Below are positions 44,947 to 52,670 of a stretch of 64,000 nt of DNA, piece by piece. The position numbers and the translations under genes are program-made. Source of the stretch: Massilia eurypsychrophila (lineage in GTDB: Bacteria > Pseudomonadota > Gammaproteobacteria > Burkholderiales > Burkholderiaceae_D); NCBI RefSeq assembly GCF_002760655.1, contig NZ_PDOC01000002.1, positions 248,001 through 312,000 on the forward strand, written 5' to 3'. Within the stretch, counting starts at the first letter, position 1. Each line of letters opens with the position of its first letter. The notes beneath the pieces were generated by a model, which ran no database searches, was not told where the DNA came from, and saw only the letters and a program-made list of their open reading frames with translations.

Positions 44947-45150
44947 CTATTGCGCCAGCGCCGCCGCGCGGCCATTTTTCGTACTTCTCGTCGATGCGTT
45001 TGACGGTGCCGTCGCCACCATCGCTTCCATTGCCGCGTTGATCTTGTCGACCAGCGCGGCTGGCACGGCAAGGTTGCACGCAAGGTAGACCTCGACCCGG
45101 TTAAAGGTCAGCACCGGGACGATCTTCGTCTGCCAACCGCTTTGGCCATT
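44947..45150 (-). pseudogene. Broken partial copy of the 3' end of the downstream binding-protein gene
   Basis: The frame WQTKIVPVLTFNRVEVYLAC, then LAVPAALVDKINAAMEAMV, matches the C terminus of the binding protein at 47301-48053 (WQSKIVPVLAFKRVEVYLAC, then RAVPAALIDKMNAAMEAMV). At the DNA level 44953-44998 is identical to 47309-47354 (46 bases), and similarity continues to about 45150. A one-base deletion after AMEAMV shifts the end of the frame. The 5' part of the gene is missing and is replaced by an IstB-like scrap. Not functional. Confidence 0.85.
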
Positions 45151-45166
45151 ACCGATCGCGGCGCGC

Positions 45167-45250
45167 CTGCCGCTGATCCTCAACGAACTGCGCCTCCCAA
45201 CGATCAAGCGCCTGCGGGCCGGCTTGGCAGAGCCAGAACATCGCATCTAG
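45167..45250 (+). pseudogene. IstB-like fragment (IS21-family helper)
   Basis: A 27-codon piece, LPLILNELRLPTIKRLRAGL followed by a short tail and stop, resembles the N terminus of IS21-family IstB ATPases (LPxxLNELRLPTI). No other IS21 parts, terminal repeats or istA are present. It abuts the truncated binding-protein copy and may mark the event that cut it. Confidence 0.35.
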
Positions 45251-45253
45251 ACC

Positions 45254-45694
45254 ATGTGTGCATCGGCGGAGCAGAGTGGCGAGATGCTCGCTGAAATAGA
45301 TCGGCTCAATGGCACCATCGAAACCCTGCACGCAGCAAGAGGCGGGGCGCTAATGGATGAGGCTGCAGTTATCGCGGCGCGCAGCCCGCCATCGCGGGCT
45401 AACACGGTACCGCAAGCGGCCGACGCGATCGCAGCAGCATTGCCGACCTCTCGGCGAACTACTGCTGGCGGCTACGTTCAATGCGTCAACAAAGTGCCGT
45501 GCAAAGTGCAGCAAGTCGCCAAACCTACTGCTAGCAGCACAGGCGATCTGTCAGCCGTCGACCAGGCCGCCGTCGACATTCACTTGAGCGCACTACTGCT
45601 CGCTTCCGGTTCGGCTCTGCGCCACTACAGCCTGCCGAACACGCTGGCCAATATGCGCGCCGCCATGCTGAACGCGATGAAAGGCGGTGCGTGA
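45254..45694 (+). CDS. Hypothetical protein in the island, probably degraded
   Basis: A 146-residue frame: SGEMLAEIDRLNGTIETLHA near the start, a low-complexity middle, and LPNTLANMRAAMLNAMKGGA at the end. Its TGA overlaps the ATG of the following HTH gene (TGATG), an arrangement seen in phage and plasmid operons. The middle looks unlike a folded protein, so the frame may be a composite of decayed pieces. No family was recognised. Confidence 0.3.
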   Translation: MCASAEQSGEMLAEIDRLNGTIETLHAARGGALMDEAAVIAARSPPSRANTVPQAADAIAAALPTSRRTTAGGYVQCVNKVPCKVQQVAKPTASSTGDLSAVDQAAVDIHLSALLLASGSALRHYSLPNTLANMRAAMLNAMKGGA

Positions 45695-45967
45695 TGGGCG
45701 ATGCAGCATCGATCGAACAACTTGCGGCCGCCGTCGCCCAGCTGGTGCGACCCGATCCCTCGACATCGACCTTTGGGACATCGCAATGATCCCACGTACC
45801 TCAAGCGTGACGCCCAGGTAGTGCGCGAGCGGATGGCCTGCCTGCCGGGATTCCCAAAAGCGATCCGGTTGCCTACGATGACCGCAGGCAAGGCGCGGCG
45901 TAGCCAGCCACTCTATCAGGCGAAGGAGGTGATAGCCCGGGCGCGCAGCTTTCAGGAGAAACACTAA
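45694..45967 (+). pseudogene. Phage-type HTH (AlpA/excisionase-like) gene with two frameshifts
   Basis: Three frames in order give MGDAASIEQLAAAVAQLVRP, then DIDLWDIAMI, then TYLKRDAQVVRERMACLPGF followed by PKAIRLPTMT and QPLYQAKEVI. This is the layout of the small winged-helix DNA-binding proteins (AlpA/excisionase type) of prophages and islands. Each junction is explained by one missing base (near 45760 and near 45796). An intact gene would encode about 90 residues. It points to a former integrative element. Confidence 0.5.
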
Positions 45968-46021
45968 TGGCGTCAGCGTATGGCAAGATGTGCTTTCAAA
46001 GATTCCCGTTCATGCAATTCG

Positions 46022-46050
46022 AAAACCGCCTTTTTGGCGGTTTATTTTTA
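46022..46050 (+). terminator. Rho-independent terminator before the RES-domain gene
   Basis: AAACCGCC pairs with GGCGGTTT around five T, followed by ATTTTTA. It separates the broken HTH gene from the RES-domain gene, which therefore needs its own promoter. Confidence 0.8.
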
Positions 46051-46138
46051 CGTAGTATATTGATTCCGCTTTGGGGCCACCTTTCAGACAGATGCCTCAT
46101 TTGAAAAGCACACTTCTCCTGAGAAGGCGGGAACTAAG

Positions 46139-47092
46139 ATGACATATATATTTCAAGGTCCAGTTCGTAGAATTCAAGACATTGGAACGCTGTATAGTAT
46201 TGCTGAAACTTTGCGTGGCGCCTGCCTCCGCTCGATAGACAGCCAAAATCTGTTTCAAAGGATGGAGAGCTTTCTGATCGGGTACCACGCAATTCTGGCC
46301 GCGATTGGGCCCGAGATGATATGGGTGCGCGCACGGCTCTGCGATGCCTATAACGCTCCGATATTCAACAATGTAAATGACTTGTTGTATATTCAAGACT
46401 GGACAAAAGTACAGTTTGGCCGGGCGAACCTTGCACGGAATGCTGCTCCGTATGCAAGCTCCACTGAATCCGTCGCCGCTGAAGAGATAGGCATTGAGAC
46501 GGGACAGCGTGTTCAGTTCGTTTACGTCCGACCTCGCCAGGGCGTTGTTGTCCCATGTGGGGTGATCGGCTTGTACGAATCGCACTTTGCCTCAGGAAAG
46601 TCGTACATGGGTAGTGAACAGCACATAGAATTGTTGAACCATCAGAGCCGCAACGACAAACACCACTACGGCTCATCCGTTTTTATCGATTCCTTTATGA
46701 CAAAAGAGTTTCGGAAAATTTGCGGAACTCACCACGACTATAAGCTTACAGCGATCTACACGAACTCAATGTATGGAGGCGGCGCTAACGGCTTTATTTA
46801 CCCAAGTGTGCAGAGCCCTTGGAGCTTAAACTTAGCAGTTGCTGCCCAACTCTTCGATCGCTTTTTCGAAGTAACGCATACTACAGTAATGAGGGTAAGA
46901 GCGAGTGCGGGTTTCGGCCTCTTCAAACTCCAACTCGAAGCGCAGGCGCATGACTTCTTAGAAGACGGCACAATCCAGTGGGACTCGCTGCGGCGAAGGA
47001 GGCTTGAGATCAGGGAGCATCGCCTGACAGAACCGAACTACGCGCCAGGTTGGCGGAAAACTATGGCAACTGGCGACGATCCCACTACTTAG
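46139..47092 (+). CDS. RES-domain protein, NAD+-phosphorylase-like, island cargo
   Basis: A 317-residue protein with the marks of the RES fold: arginines in WVRAR (R64, R66), the GRxN turn VQFGRANLARN (R95, N97) followed by Y105, a glutamate in AAEEIG (E116/E117), and a late serine in GFIYPSVQS (S223). RES toxins such as MbcT degrade NAD+ by phosphorolysis and form type II toxin-antitoxin pairs with Xre proteins. Here there is no intact Xre gene next to it, and the protein carries about 60 extra N-terminal residues. The gene is visibly more AT-rich than the rest of the window, with different codon use, which indicates transfer. It may be a stand-alone toxin or defence effector. Ribosome binding is by a weak AGGCGGGA site. 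Confidence 0.6.
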   Translation: MTYIFQGPVRRIQDIGTLYSIAETLRGACLRSIDSQNLFQRMESFLIGYHAILAAIGPEMIWVRARLCDAYNAPIFNNVNDLLYIQDWTKVQFGRANLARNAAPYASSTESVAAEEIGIETGQRVQFVYVRPRQGVVVPCGVIGLYESHFASGKSYMGSEQHIELLNHQSRNDKHHYGSSVFIDSFMTKEFRKICGTHHDYKLTAIYTNSMYGGGANGFIYPSVQSPWSLNLAVAAQLFDRFFEVTHTTVMRVRASAGFGLFKLQLEAQAHDFLEDGTIQWDSLRRRRLEIREHRLTEPNYAPGWRKTMATGDDPTT

Positions 47093-47130
47093 GATCACAT
47101 TTGCGTACGGATATTTTATCAATATTGATC

Positions 47131-47178
47131 GTAACCGGTTGATTTACAAGGTAACCGATTCCGGCTCCCGGCACCACG
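47131..47178. other. tRNA-3'-end-like sequence with GTAACCG direct repeat: candidate island right end
   Basis: GTAACCG occurs twice, 20 bases apart (47131 and 47151). The second copy runs into GATTCCGGCTCCCGGCACCA (47158-47177), which looks like a tRNA T-arm and acceptor end with encoded CCA and shares TCCGGC and GGCACCA with the tRNA-Leu 3' end. A terminator follows, as after a tRNA gene. No full tRNA can be folded. It may be the right attachment remnant of the island. Confidence 0.4.
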
Positions 47179-47201
47179 CACCACGAACACGAAGCACCAC
47201 T

Positions 47202-47246
47202 AAAGGACATATCCCCTTGCGTATCAAGGGCTTATGTCCTTTTTTA
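47202..47246 (+). terminator. Rho-independent terminator at the island's right end
   Basis: AAAGGACATA pairs with TATGTCCTTT; the loop contains a second small stem (CCCTTG/CAAGGG), and a T-run follows. It lies just after the tRNA-3'-end-like sequence and before the convergent binding-protein gene. Confidence 0.8.
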
Positions 47247-47300
47247 TGCCCGGCCAGTCCGCGCAATATACGGAATTCGATCCTGTGGCGTCTGTTTCCG

Positions 47301-48053
47301 CTATTGAACGCCAGCGCCGCCGCGCGGCCATTTTTCGTACTTCTCGTCGATGCGCTTGACCGTGCCGTCGCGCACCATCGCTTCCATCGCCGCGTTCATC
47401 TTGTCGATCAGGGCGGCGGGCACGGCGCGGTTGCAGGCCAGGTACACCTCGACCCGCTTAAACGCCAGCACCGGCACGATCTTTGATTGCCAGCCATTCC
47501 TGACGATCACGGCCGACCCGCGTTTGAAGCTGGCCGCCCACAGGTCGATCCGGTTGAGCATCAGCTTGCGCGGATTGAGCATGTCGTGGGGCGCCGAATC
47601 GACCTGGAAGCCGCGCGCGCGCAGGTATTCCTCGCGCGCGTCGCCGTTGTAGGTGCCGATGCGCAGCCTGCGCGCGTCTTCCAGCGTCTCGAGCTTGTAG
47701 TCGCGGTCGGCGCGCCCGAGTAGTACCCAGTTGGCGTAGTCGGTCGGTCCAATCCATTGAAACAGGTGCTCGCGCTCGGGGGTGCGGGTGGTGGAGAACA
47801 GGCAGGCGTCGTCGTATTGCTGGGTGAAAATGTAGGCGCGCCGCCAGGGCAGCAACTCGATGGTGTAGCTGGTACCGGTGCGCGCCATGATTTCGCGCAC
47901 TTTTTCCGTGCCGCTGCCGATGACTCGCTCGCCTTCTTTCATGCTGGTCGGCAGCGACGCTTCGGTGTAGACCCGCAAGTGAGCAGGCGCAGCCAGGGTG
48001 GGGGCCGACGCTGCCAGCAACAGAACCGCAACAACCGTTTGAGTGAACTTCAT
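47301..48053 (-). CDS. Periplasmic substrate-binding protein (SBP_bac_3 type)
   Basis: A 250-residue protein: signal peptide MKFTQTVVAVLLLAASAPTL to about residue 21, then an amino-acid-type binding fold with LRVYTEASLPTSM, ELLPWRRAYIFTQQYDDACL, RRLRIGTYNGDAREEYLRAR and the C-terminal MVRDGTVKRIDEKYEKWPRG. Such stand-alone members often are not linked to a permease, and none is here. A partial, broken copy of its 3' end lies at 44947. The start at 48053 gives the signal peptide at the N terminus. Confidence 0.88.
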   Translation of the reverse strand: MKFTQTVVAVLLLAASAPTLAAPAHLRVYTEASLPTSMKEGERVIGSGTEKVREIMARTGTSYTIELLPWRRAYIFTQQYDDACLFSTTRTPEREHLFQWIGPTDYANWVLLGRADRDYKLETLEDARRLRIGTYNGDAREEYLRARGFQVDSAPHDMLNPRKLMLNRIDLWAASFKRGSAVIVRNGWQSKIVPVLAFKRVEVYLACNRAVPAALIDKMNAAMEAMVRDGTVKRIDEKYEKWPRGGAGVQ

Positions 48054-48154
48054 ACGACAACCTCTTGATGCCGCCGGCAATATTGCCCGGCTACTTAGCC
48101 GGCATAACATGGCTGGCCGCTGATGCGACAAGCATTAATACAACGACGCCAGGC

Positions 48155-49279
48155 CTAGGCGCCGGCGCGGCGCGCCACCAGCTCCTGGTATAGCGCGAGG
48201 TAACTCGACGCCATCCGTTCGGCGGTAAACAGCTGCTGGTAGCGTTCCTCGGCGCGCTTGCCCATCGCCTCGGCCAGCGCCGGGTTGTCCCACAAGGTGC
48301 GCATCGCCGCGCCGAATGCCTGCGGGTCGCTCGGCGGCACCACCAGCCCGGTTTCGTCGTGGATGTTGATGTACGAGGTGCCGGTGCCGATTTCGCTCGA
48401 AATCATCGGCTTGCCGTACATCGCCCCTTCCAGCAGAGAAATGCCGAACGCTTCCGAGCGCAGGTGCGACGGGAAAGCGACCGCATAGCACAAGGTCAGC
48501 AGGGCAACCTTGTCGGCATCGTCGAGCTTGCCGACGAACATGACGTGCTTCAGGCCAAGCCGGGCCGCGTGCGCCTTGAGCTCTTCCTCGATTGGCCCGG
48601 CGCCGACGATGACGACCGGATAGTCGCTGCCGGCAACGGCGTCAAGCAGGATGTGCAGGCCCTTGTAGTAGCGCAGCACGCCGACGAACAGGAAGAATTT
48701 CTCGCCCACGGCGGCGCGCCACTTGTCGAGCCGCGCCGGCTCGGCGGGCGGATAGATGCTCTTGTCGAGGCCGTACGTGATGGTGCGGGTCTTGTCGCGG
48801 TAGCGGTCCAGCACCGCCGACGACGCCAGGTAATTGGGCGACGTGGCGACGATGGTGTCGACGCTGCGCAGGAACTTGTGCTTGAGCGGCTGGTACAGGC
48901 GCAGCAGCGCCTTCTGGCGCACGATGTCGGAGTGGTAGGTCACCAGGGTCGGCTTGTCGATGCCGGCGACGAAATGGGCCAGGTCCATGAACGGCCACGG
49001 AAAGTGGTAGTGCACCACGTCGCATTCGGCGGCGCGGCGGCGCAGTTCGCCGAAGGCGGCAAACGAAATGCCGTTCGAGGCAATATTCAGGTCGAGCGGC
49101 ACCCGGCGCACCGTGTGGCCTTCGAATTCGAACGGGCGCAAGTCCTTGCTGCGCGTGAGCGTCAGCACTTCGTTGCGCACGCCGAGGCGGCCGGTGCCGA
49201 CGCACATCTGGCGGATCACCTGCTCGACGCCGCCCATGGTGTCGGGAAAATAATCTTTGTAAAAATGGAGGACGCGCAT
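48155..49279 (-). CDS. GT4-family glycosyltransferase (WbpZ-like)
   Basis: A 374-residue cytosolic retaining glycosyltransferase of the GT-B fold. The N-terminal part is MRVLHFYKDYFPDTMGGVEQ. The C-terminal donor domain has FFLFVGVLRYYKGLHILLDA and the EX7E-type site in SEAFGISLLEGAMYGKPMIS. The gene is last in a run with gmd and rmd, so GDP-D-rhamnose is the likely donor, as for Pseudomonas WbpZ. It is 34 bases after the previous transferase. Confidence 0.88.
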   Translation of the reverse strand: MRVLHFYKDYFPDTMGGVEQVIRQMCVGTGRLGVRNEVLTLTRSKDLRPFEFEGHTVRRVPLDLNIASNGISFAAFGELRRRAAECDVVHYHFPWPFMDLAHFVAGIDKPTLVTYHSDIVRQKALLRLYQPLKHKFLRSVDTIVATSPNYLASSAVLDRYRDKTRTITYGLDKSIYPPAEPARLDKWRAAVGEKFFLFVGVLRYYKGLHILLDAVAGSDYPVVIVGAGPIEEELKAHAARLGLKHVMFVGKLDDADKVALLTLCYAVAFPSHLRSEAFGISLLEGAMYGKPMISSEIGTGTSYINIHDETGLVVPPSDPQAFGAAMRTLWDNPALAEAMGKRAEERYQQLFTAERMASSYLALYQELVARRAGA

Positions 49280-49313
49280 AAATCTCAGTTCAAGTAATAC
49301 AAAGACAAGGGAT

Positions 49314-50447
49314 TCAGCGGCTTAACACCGCATGGTACACGGCTGCAGTCTGCCGCGCCGTTTCGCGCCAGGTCAGCACTGCGGCGCGGCGCCGGCCGGC
49401 GTCGGTGCAGCGCGCGCGCAGTGCGTCGTCGCGCAGCAACGCCAGCATCGCTGCGCCGATCGCGCCGGCGTCGAGCGGGTCGACCTCGAGCGCGGCGCCC
49501 TGGCTCACTTCCGGCAGCGACGTCGTGTTCGACGCCACCACCGGCACGCCGGCAGCGAAAGCCTCGACGACGGGAATGCCGAACCCCTCGTACAGGGAAG
49601 GAAAGACGAACACGCCGGCGCCGGCGTACACATGGCGCAGCGCCGCGCCGTCGGTCAGCGCGTCGAGCCAGACGACATGCTCGCCGTTCTGGCGCGCCGC
49701 CACCAGTTCGCTGACCAGCTGTTCGCAGCGCCAGCCGGCAGCGCCGACGATGACGAGCTGGCGTTCGGCGCGCACCGCGGCCGGCAGTTGCAGATACGCT
49801 TGCAGCAGGCGGCCGACGTTCTTGCGCGGCTGCAACGTGCCGACAAACAGGAAATAGCCGGGACGCAATCCATTGGCCTGCAGCGTGGCCGCTACCGCCG
49901 CCGCGTCCGGCGCCTGCAGCCATTCGTCGTCGACGCCGCACGGTACCACGCTGACGCGCTGCGGGTCGATGCCGAAGCACGACACCAGCTCGTCGATGGC
50001 GAAGTGCGACAGCGCGATCACGTGGTCGGCCTTGCGCGTGGCCTTTTGTTGCAGCCAGTTCTTGACGCCGCGCAGGCGCGTGCTGCACCACTCCGGATGG
50101 CTGACCGGCAACGCGTCGTGCAAGGTGGCCACCAGCGGGCAGTCCATCCGCACGATGCGGTAATCGGTGACATGGAAGATATCGGCCGGCATGTGCACGC
50201 GGTGCACGCCAGGGGTGGCCAGGTCGCGCAGCGAGGCCGCTTCGAACGACTGCGGCATCGGCAGGCCAACGCTGATGGCGGCGGCGCCGGCGCCGACCGG
50301 CGGATACGAATAGCCGGTGACGTCGCAGCCGGCGCCGGGCAGGTGGCGCAGCAAGGCGTCGGTGTAGACGCCGATGCCGTCGAGCCGACCGCCGGTCAGC
50401 CCGGGTTCGATCATGGTCGTCCCGAGGCCGACGCGCAGCCGGTTCAC
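49314..50447 (-). CDS. GT4-family glycosyltransferase (WbpY-like)
   Basis: A 377-residue GT-B transferase. N-terminal: GLTGGRLDGIGVYTDALLRH; acceptor-side histidine region: TLHDALPVSHPEW; donor domain: YFLFVGTLQPRKNVGRLLQA and the EX7E site in YEGFGIPVVEAFAAGVPVVA. Its ATG overlaps the rmd stop by four bases. With the neighbouring gene set it probably builds a D-rhamnose chain. Confidence 0.88.
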   Translation of the reverse strand: MNRLRVGLGTTMIEPGLTGGRLDGIGVYTDALLRHLPGAGCDVTGYSYPPVGAGAAAISVGLPMPQSFEAASLRDLATPGVHRVHMPADIFHVTDYRIVRMDCPLVATLHDALPVSHPEWCSTRLRGVKNWLQQKATRKADHVIALSHFAIDELVSCFGIDPQRVSVVPCGVDDEWLQAPDAAAVAATLQANGLRPGYFLFVGTLQPRKNVGRLLQAYLQLPAAVRAERQLVIVGAAGWRCEQLVSELVAARQNGEHVVWLDALTDGAALRHVYAGAGVFVFPSLYEGFGIPVVEAFAAGVPVVASNTTSLPEVSQGAALEVDPLDAGAIGAAMLALLRDDALRARCTDAGRRRAAVLTWRETARQTAAVYHAVLSR

Positions 50448-51385
50448 TGCTGGTACATCCAGCGCAGCGTTTCGACCAGCGGAATCGGTTCGAGGGCGCC
50501 GACCACGCTGGTCAGCTTGTCATTGTTGCCGGCCAGGCTCAGCACGTCGTTCGAGCGCACAAAGGCCGGATTGACTTCGACGTCGATGCGGTAGCCGGCA
50601 ATGCTGGCGACGGTGTCGATCACGGTGCCGAGCGAATATGACTGGCCCGAGCAGATATTGAAGGCCTGGCCGCTCGGCGCTGCCGCCAGCAGCCGGCGGT
50701 AAGCGATGGCGACGGTGCGCACGTCGGAAAAATCGCGCGCGATGGCCAGGTTGCCCAGTTCGATCTTGCGCTCGCCGCGGCGGAAGTGGCTGACGATTTT
50801 CGGCAGCAGGAAGTTTTCCGCCTGGCCGCGCCCGCTGTAATTGAACGGCCGCGCGATGATGATCGGCAGCCGGTCCATCCACAGCCGGGCCATGTATTCC
50901 ATCGCCAGCTTCGATACCGCGTAGTCGTTGGCCGGCGCCGGCGGCACGTTCTCGTCGATCAGCTTGACGTCGGCGTTGCCATAGATATTTGCCGACGACG
51001 CCAGCAGCACCGCCGAACTCTGGTGACGCGCGGCGGCCAGCGCCTCGAGCAGGTTGCGGCTGCCGGCGACGTTGACCCGGTACATCAGTTCAGCGTCGGA
51101 GTGCGCGACGAACGCGATCGCCGCCAGGTGCACGACAACGTCCGGCTGCACCTGCTCGACCATCGCGGCGACCGCCTTGCGGTCGCACAGGTCGACTTCG
51201 AAGATGTCGGGACCGGTCTGTTCGCCCGGCAGCACCGTGCCGAACACGCGGTAGCCGGCCGCGGTCAGCTCGGCGGCAACGTAATAGCCCGTGAAACCGC
51301 GCAGGCCGGTGATCAGGGCGCGCTTGCCCTCGCCTTCGCCGTGCTGCACGTGGGCCGGATAGGCGTCGGTGGCAAGGCGATTCAT
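50444..51385 (-). CDS. rmd: GDP-6-deoxy-D-mannose reductase
   Basis: A 313-residue extended short-chain dehydrogenase. The NAD(P) motif is ALITGLRGFTGYYVAAEL, the catalytic residues are in ASSANIYGN (Ser) and DYAVSKLAMEY (Tyr-Lys), followed by RPFNYSGRGQ. It reduces GDP-4-keto-6-deoxymannose to GDP-D-rhamnose. It starts one base after the gmd stop. The first 22 residues before the Rossmann motif are an extension not needed for the fold. Confidence 0.85.
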   Translation of the reverse strand: MNRLATDAYPAHVQHGEGEGKRALITGLRGFTGYYVAAELTAAGYRVFGTVLPGEQTGPDIFEVDLCDRKAVAAMVEQVQPDVVVHLAAIAFVAHSDAELMYRVNVAGSRNLLEALAAARHQSSAVLLASSANIYGNADVKLIDENVPPAPANDYAVSKLAMEYMARLWMDRLPIIIARPFNYSGRGQAENFLLPKIVSHFRRGERKIELGNLAIARDFSDVRTVAIAYRRLLAAAPSGQAFNICSGQSYSLGTVIDTVASIAGYRIDVEVNPAFVRSNDVLSLAGNNDKLTSVVGALEPIPLVETLRWMYQQ

Positions 51386-51386
51386 G

Positions 51387-52481
<1,095 letters not shown>

Positions 52482-52670
52482 TCAGGCAGAGGCAATTGTA
52501 ACAGAGACACCAGTCCCAATCAGTTGCAATCGGGAAACTTGTGCCATATACATAAGGTGCGTGATTATCGCTTGAAAGCTCAACTGGGAGGCGCAGCATT
52601 ACTTTGTTTTACTATTTATTACAAAGTTATGACGGAACTTACCCGCCCCGCCGTTGCCACCTTGGCACTG

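Noticed and set aside
44814-45246. Two small minus-strand genes after tRNA-Leu
   Set aside because: Both frames are parts of the broken copy of the binding-protein gene end and its frameshifted tail.
45167-45250. Complete IS21-family insertion sequence
   Set aside because: Only an IstB-like stretch of fewer than 30 codons is present; no istA, no terminal inverted repeats and no target duplication were seen.
46097-46585. A 162-codon minus-strand frame opposite the RES-domain gene
   Set aside because: It has no domain or ribosome-binding site, whereas the plus-strand frame carries the RES motifs; the lower GC content makes chance frames shorter but does not exclude them.
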